This document shows positions 41,818 through 50,480 of a stretch of 64,000 nucleotides of DNA, piece by piece. Location of the stretch: positions 97,012 through 161,011 of the forward strand of contig JAGWUP010000008.1 of assembly GCA_028868375.1 (NCBI GenBank). Reading direction: 5' to 3'. The position numbers and the translations under genes are program-made. The notes beneath the pieces were generated by a model. It saw nothing but the letters and a program-made list of their open reading frames with translations. It had not been told where the DNA came from and did no database searches. The stretch is from Elusimicrobiota bacterium (GTDB taxonomy: Bacteria > Elusimicrobiota > Elusimicrobia > UBA1565 > UBA9628). The stretch's first letter is position 1; each line of letters starts with the position of its first letter.

Positions 41818-42408
41818 ATGCAGAACGCGCAGTTTTTCTTCCGCTGGTTCCACGTGATCGCCGGCATCACCTGGATCGGCTTCCTGTTCTTCTTTAACTT
41901 CGTCAACGTGCCGCTGCAGGCCGAGCTGGACGAGGCGGCCAAGAAAGCGGTCAACCCGAAGCTGCTGCCGCGGGCCCTGTGGTGGTTTCGCTGGGGAGCG
42001 ATGGCCACGCTGCTGTCCGGCCTCATCCTCTACGCCATGATCTTCATGTACGATCCGGCGACCGGGGGCTTGAGCGCGGTCGGCGCCCGCATGCCCTCGG
42101 CCTGGCTGATGATGGGGATGCTCCTGGGCGCCGTCATGTGGTTTAACGTCTGGTTCATCATCTGGCCGACCAACCGCGCCATCCTGCGCGGCGAGATGCC
42201 GGCGGAGCGGCAGCCGGCGGCGCGGCGCAAGGCGTACTTGGCCTCGCGCGCCAACACCTACATGGCCGGTCCTATGCTCTTCGGCATGCTCGGCGCCGAG
42301 CATGCCAGCGCCAACGGGGCCGGAGCGCTAGCCGTGGGCATCGTCGTCGGCCTATTGGGAATCCTGGTGGCGATCGGCCACGCCGGCCGGGTCGGGAGGA
42401 GCGCCTGA
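41818..42408 (+). CDS. PuuD-like (urate oxidase N-terminal type) membrane protein
   Basis: 196 residues with four membrane segments. The start FFFRWFHVIAGITWIGFLFF matches the N-terminal membrane domain of PuuD-type urate hydroxylases and related cytochrome-linked proteins, and WFNVWFIIWPTNRAIL fits the same family. The cytochrome c domain found in PuuD is absent, so a urate-oxidising role is doubtful. Conserved His residues (WFHVIAGI, and GAEHASANG near the end) could bind heme. AAGGAGGGG precedes the ATG, a clear Shine-Dalgarno sequence. Its stop overlaps the start of a CDGSH Fe-S protein (TGATG), suggesting a redox pair. Confidence 0.75.
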   Translation: MQNAQFFFRWFHVIAGITWIGFLFFFNFVNVPLQAELDEAAKKAVNPKLLPRALWWFRWGAMATLLSGLILYAMIFMYDPATGGLSAVGARMPSAWLMMGMLLGAVMWFNVWFIIWPTNRAILRGEMPAERQPAARRKAYLASRANTYMAGPMLFGMLGAEHASANGAGALAVGIVVGLLGILVAIGHAGRVGRSA

Positions 42409-42653
42409 TGTCGACCAAACGAGACGCGCCCTGGGTCGTCGAGGAGCAGCCGGGCAAGAAGGCCTGGTGCAGCTGCGGCGAGTCCCTCAAGCAGCCCTAC
42501 TGCGACGGCTCCCACGCCCGGCTTAATACCGGCAAGCGGCCGGTGATCTGCGAGATCGACCAGCCCAAGAAGGTCGCCTGGTGCGGCTGCAAGCGCACCA
42601 AGACCCCGCCCTTCTGCGACGGCTCGCATAAGACGCCGGCTACGCAGGGCTAG
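42408..42653 (+). CDS. Dual CDGSH iron-sulfur domain protein
   Basis: 81 residues with two CDGSH motifs: [16 protein letters not shown] (about 21-36) and [16 protein letters not shown] (about 57-72). Each should bind one [2Fe-2S] cluster through three Cys and one His, as in bacterial MitoNEET/Miner2-like proteins. No signal peptide or membrane segment, so cytosolic. The ATG overlaps the stop of the PuuD-like membrane protein (TGATG), so electron or cluster transfer between them is a fair guess. The 3' end overlaps the convergent folE by 14 bases. Confidence 0.92.
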   Translation: MSTKRDAPWVVEEQPGKKAWCSCGESLKQPYCDGSHARLNTGKRPVICEIDQPKKVAWCGCKRTKTPPFCDGSHKTPATQG

Positions 42654-43239
42654 AGACGCGCAGCAGCTTCAAGAACTCCTGGCGGGTGCGCGGGTCGTCG
42701 CGGAAGGCGCCCAGCATGGCGCTGGTCACCGTGGGCGAGAGCAGGCTTTCGGCCCCCCTCATCTCCATGCAGAGATGCCGGGCCTCGATGACGACCCCGA
42801 CGCCGATCGGCTTGAGCTTGCGCATCAAGGTCTCTGCGATCTGGCTGGTCATGCGCTCCTGGACCTGCAGGCGGCGGGCGTGGATGTCGACCAGCTTGGG
42901 CAGCTTGGAGAGGCCGATGATCTTGCGGTCCGGCAGGTAGGCGATGTGCGCCTTGCCGAAGAAAGGCAGCAGGTGGTGCTCGCAGAGGCTGTAGAAGGTG
43001 ATGTCCTTGACCAGGACCATCTCGCTGTAGGCCTCGCGAAAGACGGCGTCGTTGATCATCGCGTCGACGTCCGCGGCGTAGCCGCTGGTCAGTTCGAGCA
43101 GGGCCTTGGCCACGCGCTCGGGCGTCTTGAGCAGCCCCTCGCGGCGGCGGTCCTCGCCCAGCAGGGGCAGGATGGCCTCGATGTGGGCGGAAAGCTCCCG
43201 CAGGCGCCGCGCCCGCGGCGAGGAGTCGCGCTTGCTCAC
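42640..43239 (-). CDS. folE: GTP cyclohydrolase I
   Basis: 199 residues, FolE type I. Zinc-site and substrate motifs are present: [20 protein letters not shown] (about 95-115), the [20 protein letters not shown] block, and the second zinc cysteine in [11 protein letters not shown]. It converts GTP to 7,8-dihydroneopterin triphosphate for folate or pterin synthesis. The start is GTG, overlapping the TGA of the leucyl aminopeptidase gene (GTGA). It is the last gene of the aquaporin-aminopeptidase-folE unit. Confidence 0.95.
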   Translation of the reverse strand: MSKRDSSPRARRLRELSAHIEAILPLLGEDRRREGLLKTPERVAKALLELTSGYAADVDAMINDAVFREAYSEMVLVKDITFYSLCEHHLLPFFGKAHIAYLPDRKIIGLSKLPKLVDIHARRLQVQERMTSQIAETLMRKLKPIGVGVVIEARHLCMEMRGAESLLSPTVTSAMLGAFRDDPRTRQEFLKLLRVSSPA

Positions 43240-44663
43240 AGGCCGGCCAGGTAGTCGAGCAGCGTGCGCACGAGCGAGCCGGTGCCGCCGGCGGGGCAGT
43301 AGGCGGAGGGCTGGTCGTTCCAGGCCGTGCCGGCGATGTCGAGATGGACCCAAGGGGCCTCTCCGGCGAACTCGCGCAAAAAGAGGCCGCCGATGATCGA
43401 GCCGCCCTCGCCGCGGACCTTGCCGATGTTCTGCACGTCGGCGATGGAGCTCTTGATCTGCTCCGCGTAGTCCTCGAAGAGCGGCAGCTCGCAGAAGGGC
43501 TCCTCGCAGCGGCGGGAGGAGGCCGCAAGCCGCGCCAAGAGAGAACGATCTCCCATGGCCCCGGTGACCTTCGAGCCCAGGGCGACGACCACGGCGCCGG
43601 TCAGGGTGGCCAGGTCGATGACGGCGTCCAGCTTCTCGCGCGCCGCGTAGGAGAGGGCGTCCGCCAGCACCAGGCGGCCCTCCGCGTCGGTGTTGAGGAC
43701 CTCGATCGTCTTGCCGTTGAGGGCCCGCACGACGTCGCCGGGCTTCAGGGCGTCCGGCCCCGGCATGTTGTAGGCGCAGGCGCAGTAGCCGTGGACCTCG
43801 ACCTTGGGCTTGAGGCGGGGCAGGGCGCGCATCACGGCCAGCACGGAGGCCGCGCCGGCCATGTCGCCCTTCATCGTCTCCATGTGCTGCGGGGGCTTGA
43901 GCGACAGGCCGCCGGAATCGAAGATGATGCCCTTGCCGACCAGGCCGACGCGCTTCTTGGCGTTCTTGGGCTTGTAGGAGAGATGGATGAGCGCCGGATC
44001 GACCGAGCTGCCGCGCGAGACGCCCAGGAGCGCTCCCATGCCCAGCTTCCGCGCCTGCTCTTTGTCGATGACCTCCACGCTCAGGCCGGCGAAGCTTTTG
44101 GCCAGCTCGGCCAGGCTTTGCGGGGTCTTGTCGGAGGGACCGCGGTTGACCAGGTCGCGCACGAGGCAGACGGCGTCCGCCTCCAGGCGGGCCTGCTCCA
44201 GCGCGCGGCGCGCGGCGCGCTGCTCAGCGGCCGACGCCGTCGCCAGAAAGACTTCCGTCAGCTTGTCGGGGTCCTCCTTCTTGTACTCGCAAAAGCGGTA
44301 GGAGCCCAGCAGCAGGCCTTGGGCCGCGCCCAGCCAATCCTCCGGCCAGAGGGCCAGGCGCTCGTGGCGGGACTTGGCGAAGGCCCACAGCTTGCCCGCC
44401 GCCCGGCGCTGGGCCTCGCGCGAGTAGCCCTTGCGCCGGCCCAGCCCCACGACGATCAGGCGCCGGCCCTCCCAGGACAGCGGGCAGCATTCCCCCGGCT
44501 TGCCCTTGAAGCCTTCCGCCTTGGCCGCCTCCAGCAGGCGCTTGCGCGCTCCGGCGTTTAAATGGCGCGCGCCGGCCAGGCCGGCGTCCTCGAAGGCGAA
44601 GACGGCCGCGGGCAAATTCGGGTCGGAGAGTTTCGAGAGCGGCAGGGTTTCCAGCTGGATCAT
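43236..44663 (-). CDS. pepA: Leucyl aminopeptidase (M17)
   Basis: 475 residues. C-terminal catalytic domain with [20 protein letters not shown] (metal-binding Lys and Asp), [14 protein letters not shown], and the M17 signature [14 protein letters not shown]. The N-terminal macro-like domain is more divergent. It is a cytosolic hexameric, two-metal aminopeptidase acting in peptide turnover, possibly on peptides delivered by the Dpp system at 55506-61250. The ATG overlaps the aquaporin TGA (ATGA). A reading from 44843 would extend into the aquaporin gene and is not supported. Confidence 0.95.
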   Translation of the reverse strand: MIQLETLPLSKLSDPNLPAAVFAFEDAGLAGARHLNAGARKRLLEAAKAEGFKGKPGECCPLSWEGRRLIVVGLGRRKGYSREAQRRAAGKLWAFAKSRHERLALWPEDWLGAAQGLLLGSYRFCEYKKEDPDKLTEVFLATASAAEQRAARRALEQARLEADAVCLVRDLVNRGPSDKTPQSLAELAKSFAGLSVEVIDKEQARKLGMGALLGVSRGSSVDPALIHLSYKPKNAKKRVGLVGKGIIFDSGGLSLKPPQHMETMKGDMAGAASVLAVMRALPRLKPKVEVHGYCACAYNMPGPDALKPGDVVRALNGKTIEVLNTDAEGRLVLADALSYAAREKLDAVIDLATLTGAVVVALGSKVTGAMGDRSLLARLAASSRRCEEPFCELPLFEDYAEQIKSSIADVQNIGKVRGEGGSIIGGLFLREFAGEAPWVHLDIAGTAWNDQPSAYCPAGGTGSLVRTLLDYLAGL

Positions 44664-45310
44664 GGCTTCTCCCGCGCCTTGGCGACGAAGAGGCGCTCGT
44701 AAAGTTGCGCGGCCAGAGCCGCTCCGACCAACGGCCCGGCCCAATAGACGTACCAGTCGCTCCAGCGGCCCAGCGCCAGCGCCGGCCCGAAGGAGCGCGC
44801 CGGGTTGAAGGCTCCCCCGGTCAACGCCGCGGTGGCAAGGCAAGCGCAGACCGCGGCGGCGGCGATGGCGGCGCCGCCGGAGCGGTCGGGGGCGTCGAGG
44901 CGCGCCGAGCAGTAGACGAAGACGACCCAGAAGGTCGCCATCGCCTCGATGAGGGTGCCCATGCGAAAGCCGATTCCGTGGAGGGCGCAGATTCCCGCGG
45001 CCGCCTGGCCGTGCAGGCTGCGGAGCAGGAATAATCCGGCCAGTCCGGCGCCGAGGAGCTGGCTAAAGACCAGCAGCAGGCCGCGGGCGATATCGATTCT
45101 CCGCGTCAAGCATAGGGCCACGGTCAGGGCGGGGTTGAAGTGGGCGTCGGCGCAGCCGAAGGCGTAGACGAGCATGCCGAAGGCCAGCCCGTAGGCCAGG
45201 GCCGCGCCGAGGCTGCCGGGGCCGCCCAGGCAGGCGGCGGAGGCCGCCAGCCAGACCAGGGCGAAGGTCCCCGCGAACTCGGCCAGGGAGGAGCGCAGCG
45301 TGCCGCTCAC
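44660..45310 (-). CDS. Aquaporin / MIP family channel
   Basis: 216 residues, six membrane helices and the two half-helix motifs: HFNPALTVAL (NPA) and GGAFNPARSFGP (NPA). The region after the second NPA (ARSFGPAL, with Arg) and the compact size fit a water channel more than a glycerol facilitator, but selectivity is not certain. Start GTG, with TAGAAT six bases before it and no Shine-Dalgarno sequence. First gene of the aquaporin-pepA-folE unit, 16 bases after the DUF3501 gene ends. Confidence 0.92.
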   Translation of the reverse strand: MSGTLRSSLAEFAGTFALVWLAASAACLGGPGSLGAALAYGLAFGMLVYAFGCADAHFNPALTVALCLTRRIDIARGLLLVFSQLLGAGLAGLFLLRSLHGQAAAGICALHGIGFRMGTLIEAMATFWVVFVYCSARLDAPDRSGGAAIAAAAVCACLATAALTGGAFNPARSFGPALALGRWSDWYVYWAGPLVGAALAAQLYERLFVAKAREKP

Positions 45311-45316
45311 CTTTGA

Positions 45317-45322
45317 ATTCTA
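45317..45322 (-). promoter_or_regulatory. -10 element of the aquaporin gene, six bases before GTG
   Basis: TAGAAT, TCAAAG, GTG. It sits in the short gap after the DUF3501 gene and separates the aquaporin unit from the oxidative-stress unit. Confidence 0.5.
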
Positions 45323-45326
45323 TCAA

Positions 45327-45935
45327 TTATCCCCAATCGGACGACAACTCGCGGCGCAGGGCGGGTACAAGCAGGGCGGCGTGGTCGTAGACGGGATGCG
45401 ACAGGCGCAGCCGGGCCTCCGGCGCGTCGGAAATAAAGAGGCGGCGCTGCTCGGCGTTAAGCCGCAGGCCCAGGTAGTAGACCGCGGTGGCCTGGCCCGG
45501 GCGCTCGATTTCGGGGTCGATGGGGCGCTTGTCGAAGGCCGCGACGCGCTCGACGCCCATGCCGCGTCCGCCCCAGAGCTCCAAGGCCAGGGTCTTCTCC
45601 AGGCCGCCCAGCTTGGAGAGGGCCCGGCGGCGCTCTGCGGCGTCGGCGATCTCAATGAACAGGGTCACGGACAGCTCGCCGTCTTGCGGCAGCAGCTCCG
45701 AGTAGGTTTCGATCTCGTGGGCGATGCGCGCCGGCTCGCTTAAGCGCTCGATGCGGAGCATCTCCTGGATCTGATGCAGGACCGTCCGGCGGTTCTCGAA
45801 GACGCAGGACACCCAGGGCCCGAGGGCGACGCGGCGGCGCTCCTTCAAGGCGATGATCTCGGCCAGGCGCCGGGGGCGCAGCGCCTCGTAGCCCCGCAAG
45901 TCCAGCAGCTCCTCCGGCTTAATCTGAGAAGCCAT
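45327..45935 (-). CDS. DUF3501 family protein
   Basis: 202 residues, soluble, no signal peptide. Matches the DUF3501 pattern ([57 protein letters not shown]). Members of this family are often found next to an Fe-S oxidoreductase, rubrerythrin and a Fur/PerR regulator, exactly as here, suggesting a peroxide-defence role, though no biochemical function is known to me. It overlaps the Fe-S oxidoreductase gene by 17 bases. Confidence 0.85.
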   Translation of the reverse strand: MASQIKPEELLDLRGYEALRPRRLAEIIALKERRRVALGPWVSCVFENRRTVLHQIQEMLRIERLSEPARIAHEIETYSELLPQDGELSVTLFIEIADAAERRRALSKLGGLEKTLALELWGGRGMGVERVAAFDKRPIDPEIERPGQATAVYYLGLRLNAEQRRLFISDAPEARLRLSHPVYDHAALLVPALRRELSSDWG

Positions 45936-47298
45936 AGGCTTGGGCCAAGAGCTCGACCGGATGGCGGACCGGCCGGCCGGTGCCCTGCGTGATCTGCAGG
46001 CCGGCCAGGGGGCAGTCGCTTGCGACCTGCTCGACTTGCGCCTCCTCCAGGGCCTTAAAAAGCTTGCCAGCGTAGTCCATCGACTCCTTGAAGTGCTCCC
46101 GCTTCATCGACCAGGTCCCGTCGTGGGCCGTGCAGCGCTCCAGCACGCTGACGCGGGCTCCGGGCAGCAATTCCAGCAGCTCCTTGCCCTTAAGCCCGAT
46201 GTTCTGCGCCCTAAGATGGCAGGCGGCCTGGTAGGCGAAGGAGGCGGGGCTGGATGAAAAGCTCAGGTTCAGGCGGCCCTTCCGGTGCAGCGCGACCAGG
46301 AATTCGTTGACGTCCCGCGCGGCGCCGGCCACGACGCGCGCGGCCTCGCTGCCCAGCAGGGACGGATATTCCTGGCGCAGCATGTAGGAGCAGGTCGGGC
46401 CCAGCGCCACGATCGGCACGCCTTGCTGGGCCAGGGGCAGGAATCGGGCGACGTTGCGGCGCGCGGCCGCCTTGGCGGACTTCAGCCTTCCCGCGTCGAG
46501 GAAGGGCATGCCGCAGCAGCTTTGCGGCGGGCAGACGACCTCGAAGCCGTTTTTCTCCAGGACATGGACCGCCGCGCGGCCGATCCCGGGCCAGTTGTAC
46601 TCGACGCTGCAGGTGTAGAAGAGGGCCACGCGCCCCTGCGAGCGCGCCTTGGGGCCGCGGACGTCCCACCAGTCCCGGAAGGTGCGCGCATGAAAGCGGG
46701 GCAATTGGCGCTCCGGATGGATGCCGAGGACGGCGCCCAGCAGGCGGCGGTAGGGCTTGCTGGCGTTGAGGCGGTTGACGAGGGCGGCGCGCCAGCCGCT
46801 CGACAGCCGCCCGATGAGGTCCGCGCGAGCGAGCAGCGTATCTTGCCAGCGCCAGCGCCCCTCCTTGACCTCGACGGCGCGGTAGCGCTGCAAGAGGCGC
46901 GGAAAATCCAGCGCGAAGCGGTGCGGCGGGTGGTAGGGGCAGTTGTTGTAGCAGAGCTTGCACTGCCAGCAGTCGTCGACGACGCGCCCGCGATCCGCCT
47001 CGCTCAGGGCGTCGACCGGGTTTTCCAGCCGGGCCAGCTCCGTCTGCGGCGCGGCCGCGCGGCCCTCCCCTTTCACATCCGAGGAGGCCCGCTCCAGGCG
47101 CTCGGCCGCCGACATGCCTCCGGCGGCCGAGGTCTGGGCGTCCTCGATTTGGTCTATCCTCTTGAAGAGGTTTCCGAAGGAGGGGCAGAGGTTCCAGCAG
47201 CGGCGGCAGCCGTGGCAGACGTCCAGCACGCGCTGAAACTCCGTCGTCAGCGCCCGGCGGTCCCAATAGACCGGCTGCCCGCTGTCGGGATTAAACAC
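45919..47298 (-). CDS. GlpC/HdrB-like Fe-S oxidoreductase with CCG domains
   Basis: 459 residues. N-terminal two [4Fe-4S] binding motifs: [15 protein letters not shown] (about 26-40) and [19 protein letters not shown] (about 110-128). The C-terminal half has CCG-type cysteine motifs for a cubane or non-cubane cluster ([15 protein letters not shown].., [26 protein letters not shown]). It resembles GlpC and heterodisulfide reductase subunit B/D-type proteins, here without a flavin partner. I chose GTG at 47298, eight bases after the rubrerythrin stop with GGGGGAA before it. Likely electron donor or acceptor for rubrerythrin-based peroxide reduction. Confidence 0.88.
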   Translation of the reverse strand: MFNPDSGQPVYWDRRALTTEFQRVLDVCHGCRRCWNLCPSFGNLFKRIDQIEDAQTSAAGGMSAAERLERASSDVKGEGRAAAPQTELARLENPVDALSEADRGRVVDDCWQCKLCYNNCPYHPPHRFALDFPRLLQRYRAVEVKEGRWRWQDTLLARADLIGRLSSGWRAALVNRLNASKPYRRLLGAVLGIHPERQLPRFHARTFRDWWDVRGPKARSQGRVALFYTCSVEYNWPGIGRAAVHVLEKNGFEVVCPPQSCCGMPFLDAGRLKSAKAAARRNVARFLPLAQQGVPIVALGPTCSYMLRQEYPSLLGSEAARVVAGAARDVNEFLVALHRKGRLNLSFSSSPASFAYQAACHLRAQNIGLKGKELLELLPGARVSVLERCTAHDGTWSMKREHFKESMDYAGKLFKALEEAQVEQVASDCPLAGLQITQGTGRPVRHPVELLAQAYGFSD

Positions 47299-47306
47299 CG
47301 TTCCCC

Positions 47307-47732
47307 CTACTTCTTGACCGCCTCCAGGAGCTTGGCGAAGCGGCCCGCATGCGACTTCTCCGCCCGCGCCAGCGTCTCGAACCACTCCGCGATCTCCGCA
47401 AAACCCTCCTCGCGCGCCTTCTTGGCCATGCCGGGGTACATCTCGGTGTACTCGTAGGTCTCACCCGCCACCGCGGCGGCCAGGTTCTTCGCGGTGTCCC
47501 CGAAAGGCAGGCCGGTGGCCGGATCGCCGGACTGCTTGAGCCAGTCCAGGTGGCCGTGGGCATGGCCCGTCTCCCCCTCCGCGGTGTCGCGGAAGTTGCC
47601 GGCGATCTCGGGATGCCCCTCCACGTCGGCGACCTTCGCGAAATAGAGGTAGCGGCGGTTGGCGCCGGACTCCCCTGCGAAGGCGGCCTTCAGATTCGCC
47701 TCCGTTTGCGTTCCCTTCAGCGGCTTGCTCAT
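47307..47732 (-). CDS. rbr: Rubrerythrin (ferritin-like domain only)
   Basis: 141 residues, with the four-helix diiron domain: [41 protein letters not shown] and [11 protein letters not shown] supply the Glu/His ligands. The C-terminal rubredoxin domain of classical rubrerythrin is absent, so electrons must come from a separate partner such as the adjacent Fe-S protein. Function: reduction of hydrogen peroxide in the cytosol. AAGGAGG precedes the ATG, and the ATG overlaps the TGA of the PerR-like gene, so it is coupled to the regulator. Confidence 0.93.
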   Translation of the reverse strand: MSKPLKGTQTEANLKAAFAGESGANRRYLYFAKVADVEGHPEIAGNFRDTAEGETGHAHGHLDWLKQSGDPATGLPFGDTAKNLAAAVAGETYEYTEMYPGMAKKAREEGFAEIAEWFETLARAEKSHAGRFAKLLEAVKK

Positions 47733-48205
47733 CGTTCCTCCTTAATATATGTGCGTTGTCGTGCAACAAAAGAACCGCGGCGCGCGCAGGCCGGGCAAAG
47801 CCCGCGGAAATGCACCGAATGGCCGGAGAGCTTGAAGCCGGGCGGGAGCTTTGGCGGCCGCAGGGCGTCGAGCCGGGAGTCGAAGACGTCGGCGATGCGG
47901 CCGCAGGCCTCGCAGATGAGGTGGTGGTGGCGCCGCGTGATGGCGTCGTAGCGCGCCTCGGCGCGGGGGGCGTTGACCAGGGCGGCCAAGCCCAGCCGCG
48001 AGAAGGCCTGCAGGGTCTTGTAGACCGTCGCCAGCGAGAGTGAAGGAAAGCGCCTGCCAAGCCGCCGGTGGACGGCCTCCGCCGAGGGATGATCCTTGGC
48101 GCGGCGCAGCTCCCCGTAGATCGCCAGGCGCTGCTGCGTCACGGGAGCGCCCAGGGCGCGCAGCGCGCCGGCCAAGTCGAGCTCGGGCTTCGTTTGTCCC
48201 CGCAT
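47729..48205 (-). CDS. perR: PerR-like Fur family peroxide regulator
   Basis: 158 residues. N-terminal winged helix (APVTQQRLAIYGELRRAKDHPSAEAVHRRL.., SLATVYKTLQAFSRLG), then the metal-sensing part: RYDAITRRHHHLICEACGRIADVFD and the second zinc pair LCPACA. The Asp before the His cluster (RYD) is the residue associated with PerR peroxide sensing rather than Fur iron sensing, and all zinc-site cysteines are present. A 17-base PerR/Fur-type palindrome lies seven bases before the ATG, so it should repress its own operon with rubrerythrin, Fe-S oxidoreductase and DUF3501. Confidence 0.9.
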   Translation of the reverse strand: MRGQTKPELDLAGALRALGAPVTQQRLAIYGELRRAKDHPSAEAVHRRLGRRFPSLSLATVYKTLQAFSRLGLAALVNAPRAEARYDAITRRHHHLICEACGRIADVFDSRLDALRPPKLPPGFKLSGHSVHFRGLCPACARRGSFVARQRTYIKEER

Positions 48206-48211
48206 AATTAG

Positions 48212-48228
48212 TTGAGAATAATTATCAA
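48212..48228 (-). promoter_or_regulatory. PerR/Fur box
   Basis: TTGATAATTATTCTCAA on the minus strand: a palindrome about one central base with one mismatched pair, matching the 7-1-7 Fur/PerR form TGATAATNATTATCA. It overlaps the likely -10 (TATTCT, nine bases before the ATG), so binding would block transcription. Confidence 0.85.
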
Positions 48229-48263
48229 TCGACTAATACTATCATAAGCGGGCCGATCATTTC

Positions 48264-49577
48264 TCACGTTCTTTCTCCGAGCGTGAAATAGAACGTGCTG
48301 CCCTTCTCGACGGCCGATTCGGCCCAGATCCGCCCTCCGTGGCGCTCGATGATGCGATGGACTGTGGCCAAGCCTATGCCCGCGCCCGCGAACTCCGACG
48401 CCTGGTGCAGGCGCGAGAACGGCTTGAACAGCTTGCCCGCGTAATCCATATTGAATCCCGCTCCGTCGTCCCGCACGAAATAGATCGTCTCTCCCTCGCG
48501 CTCGGCGCGCCCAAACTCGACCCTGGCCCGAGCATGTTTCATCGTGTATTTCCAGGCATTGCCGAGCAGATTTTCCAGCAAGGTGCGCGCGAGGTTCGGG
48601 TCCGCCTCGGCGCTCAGGCCGTCTTGAACGACGAACTCGACGGCTCTCTCCGGTTGGGAGTCCTTGAGTTGCGAGCAGACCTGGCGGGCGACTTCGCTCA
48701 GATCGAACCATTGGCGGGCTATCGTGCTTCTTGTCACCCGCGATAGGCTGAGAAGATCGTCGATGAGCTCCTCCATTCGCCTGCCGCCGGCGTGGACCCG
48801 GCGCAGATAATCCCTTCCCTCCTCGTCGAGCTTGTCGGCGTAATCCTCGGTGAGCATCTGGCTGAAGCTGATGATGGCCCTGGCCGGCGCGCGCAGGTCG
48901 TGCGCGACCGAATAAGAAAATGTCTCCAGCTCGGCGTTGGCGCGCTTCACCTCTTCGACGAGTTCCGCCTCCCCGACGAGCTCTCGGGTGCGGGCGACGA
49001 GCCGGCTGATGACCAGGCCGCCGAGCGCCAGGATCGCCAAGGACAGAATTCCGGTGATGGAGATGTTCGTCCAAGCCGCCCGATCAATCTCGCGATCAAT
49101 CCAATCCCTTCGCATTCCGACTTCAACGAAGCCGATCGGCGTCGGCGGCTTCACGGAGGTGCCCCGCGCCGGAACGATCGGCTCTTGAATCCGCAGCTCG
49201 CGGCTCGCGCCCGCCCCGAGCGTCAGTTCATGGCGGATGCGGCCCGCGGCGTCGCGCACGATCAATCTGCCCAGATGATCGGTGCGGCGATAGGAATCCA
49301 CCAGCGCGGCGATCGCGGCGTCGTCCTCGAGCGTCAAGGGCACGAATGCCGCCTTCGCGACGGACTGCGCGGTTGCGCGCGCTTGCGCCTTGAGCGAGGC
49401 TTCGAGCACGCTTTGAGTCTGCCGGATCGACAGCGCGGCGGAAAGCCCCGCGGTCAGTACGACGGAGACGAGCACGACCGCGAGCATCTGGCGGGTGAAA
49501 AGGACCCACTTGATGACGTCGTCGCGGCTCAGATCGTAGCGCAGCAGCCGTGGAATCGCCGCGTCGAAGATCCTCAT
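48264..49577 (-). CDS. Membrane sensor histidine kinase
   Basis: 437 residues. Two membrane helices (about 28-50 and 167-190) enclose a periplasmic sensor of about 115 residues. The kinase core follows: H-box FSYSVAHDLRAPARAIISFSQ (phospho-His about residue 230), N-box ENLLGNAWKYTMKHA, G1/[23 protein letters not shown] and G2 GAGIGLATVHRIIERHGG, of the phytochrome-like HisKA class that pairs with small CheY-like regulators. The start forms TGATG with the periplasmic binding protein gene. Partner: probably the CheY-like regulator at 51769-52173. A hairpin near its stop separates it from perR. Confidence 0.93.
   Translation of the reverse strand: MRIFDAAIPRLLRYDLSRDDVIKWVLFTRQMLAVVLVSVVLTAGLSAALSIRQTQSVLEASLKAQARATAQSVAKAAFVPLTLEDDAAIAALVDSYRRTDHLGRLIVRDAAGRIRHELTLGAGASRELRIQEPIVPARGTSVKPPTPIGFVEVGMRRDWIDREIDRAAWTNISITGILSLAILALGGLVISRLVARTRELVGEAELVEEVKRANAELETFSYSVAHDLRAPARAIISFSQMLTEDYADKLDEEGRDYLRRVHAGGRRMEELIDDLLSLSRVTRSTIARQWFDLSEVARQVCSQLKDSQPERAVEFVVQDGLSAEADPNLARTLLENLLGNAWKYTMKHARARVEFGRAEREGETIYFVRDDGAGFNMDYAGKLFKPFSRLHQASEFAGAGIGLATVHRIIERHGGRIWAESAVEKGSTFYFTLGERT
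48265..48297 (-). terminator. Possible terminator hairpin at the end of the sensor kinase gene
   Basis: CACGTTCT and AGAACGTG, a perfect 8-base inverted repeat with a 17-base loop, spanning the kinase stop codon. It would separate the kinase unit from perR. No T tract, so weak. Confidence 0.35.
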
Positions 49578-50473
49578 CAGGGCACCAGGCGGTAGGAAAC
49601 ACTCGCTGGCGCGGGAATGCCCCACTTGCCGGAGAGCGTCCGATTGACAAGGACGACGCCCTCCGGAGCCGGCTCGATCTTGGGAGCGCCTTTTCCGGCG
49701 AGCAGGGACGAGATGTCGCGCGAGGCGAGGACGGCCAGGGGAGCCATCGTCGGCTCGAAGCTCATGAACGCGCCGCGCTTGATGTCTCGGGCGCCGGTCG
49801 CGATGACGGGCAGCCTTCTGGACAGCGTCTGTTGCATCAGGAACTCGAAGCCCGCGCCGCGAACCAGCATGGGATCGCCGACCACCCAGACGATTTGCGC
49901 GCTGTCGAGCAATTTCCGAATATCCGGCGCCAGCTCCTTGAGGCTCGTAATGCGCATTTCGCGCAATTCGATGCCCCTCCGGCTGGCGCCTCGCCGGATC
50001 CACCGGGCCACCGGCTCGTAGCCGGGCGTGTAGGCGAATCCAAGGGTGCGCCTCGGCATGTCCTGGACGGCGTCGAGCAGCTGGTCGACGTTGTAGGAAA
50101 AGATGCCGGCCGTCAGCTTCGAAGACAGCCAGTCGCCCTGGACGATGCCGGCGCCGACGAAGAAGACGCGAGCGTCCTCCACTTCCTTCGACACGAAGCG
50201 GGTCGCCTCGTCGCCGACCGGCACGACCAGGTCGCGGTCGTCGAGAAACGCGACGAGCCGCCCCTTCTTGATCGGATCGGCGACGTCGATCGCCGAGAGT
50301 TCCCTCACCGAGACGAGCGCCTCGCTTCCGAGCCGTTGCGACAGGCGATCGATCAGCGGCCTGCCGGCGCCATCGAGCTTGTCGATCACGATCGCGACCT
50401 TGGGCGGGGAGTTTTCGGCGCGCGCTAGCCCGATCGGGCCCGCGAGCAAGAGCGCCAGAAGCGTCCGCTTCAT
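49577..50473 (-). CDS. Periplasmic ABC-type substrate-binding protein (TrpX/PF04392-like)
   Basis: 298 residues. Signal peptide (MKRTLLALLLAGPIGLARA). Two-lobed Rossmann-type pattern (KVAIVIDKLDGAG.., VFFVGAGIV.., RTLGFAYTPGYEPVARWI.., VWVVGDPMLVRGAGFEF.., RLPVIATGARDIKRGAF) as in the ABC sugar/amino-acid substrate-binding family PF04392. No permease or ATPase gene is near, but it is directly followed by a membrane sensor kinase (TGATG overlap) and preceded by a porin, so it may present a ligand to the kinase rather than feed transport. Ligand unknown. Confidence 0.82.
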   Translation of the reverse strand: MKRTLLALLLAGPIGLARAENSPPKVAIVIDKLDGAGRPLIDRLSQRLGSEALVSVRELSAIDVADPIKKGRLVAFLDDRDLVVPVGDEATRFVSKEVEDARVFFVGAGIVQGDWLSSKLTAGIFSYNVDQLLDAVQDMPRRTLGFAYTPGYEPVARWIRRGASRRGIELREMRITSLKELAPDIRKLLDSAQIVWVVGDPMLVRGAGFEFLMQQTLSRRLPVIATGARDIKRGAFMSFEPTMAPLAVLASRDISSLLAGKGAPKIEPAPEGVVLVNRTLSGKWGIPAPASVSYRLVP

Positions 50474-50480
50474 CGCTGGA

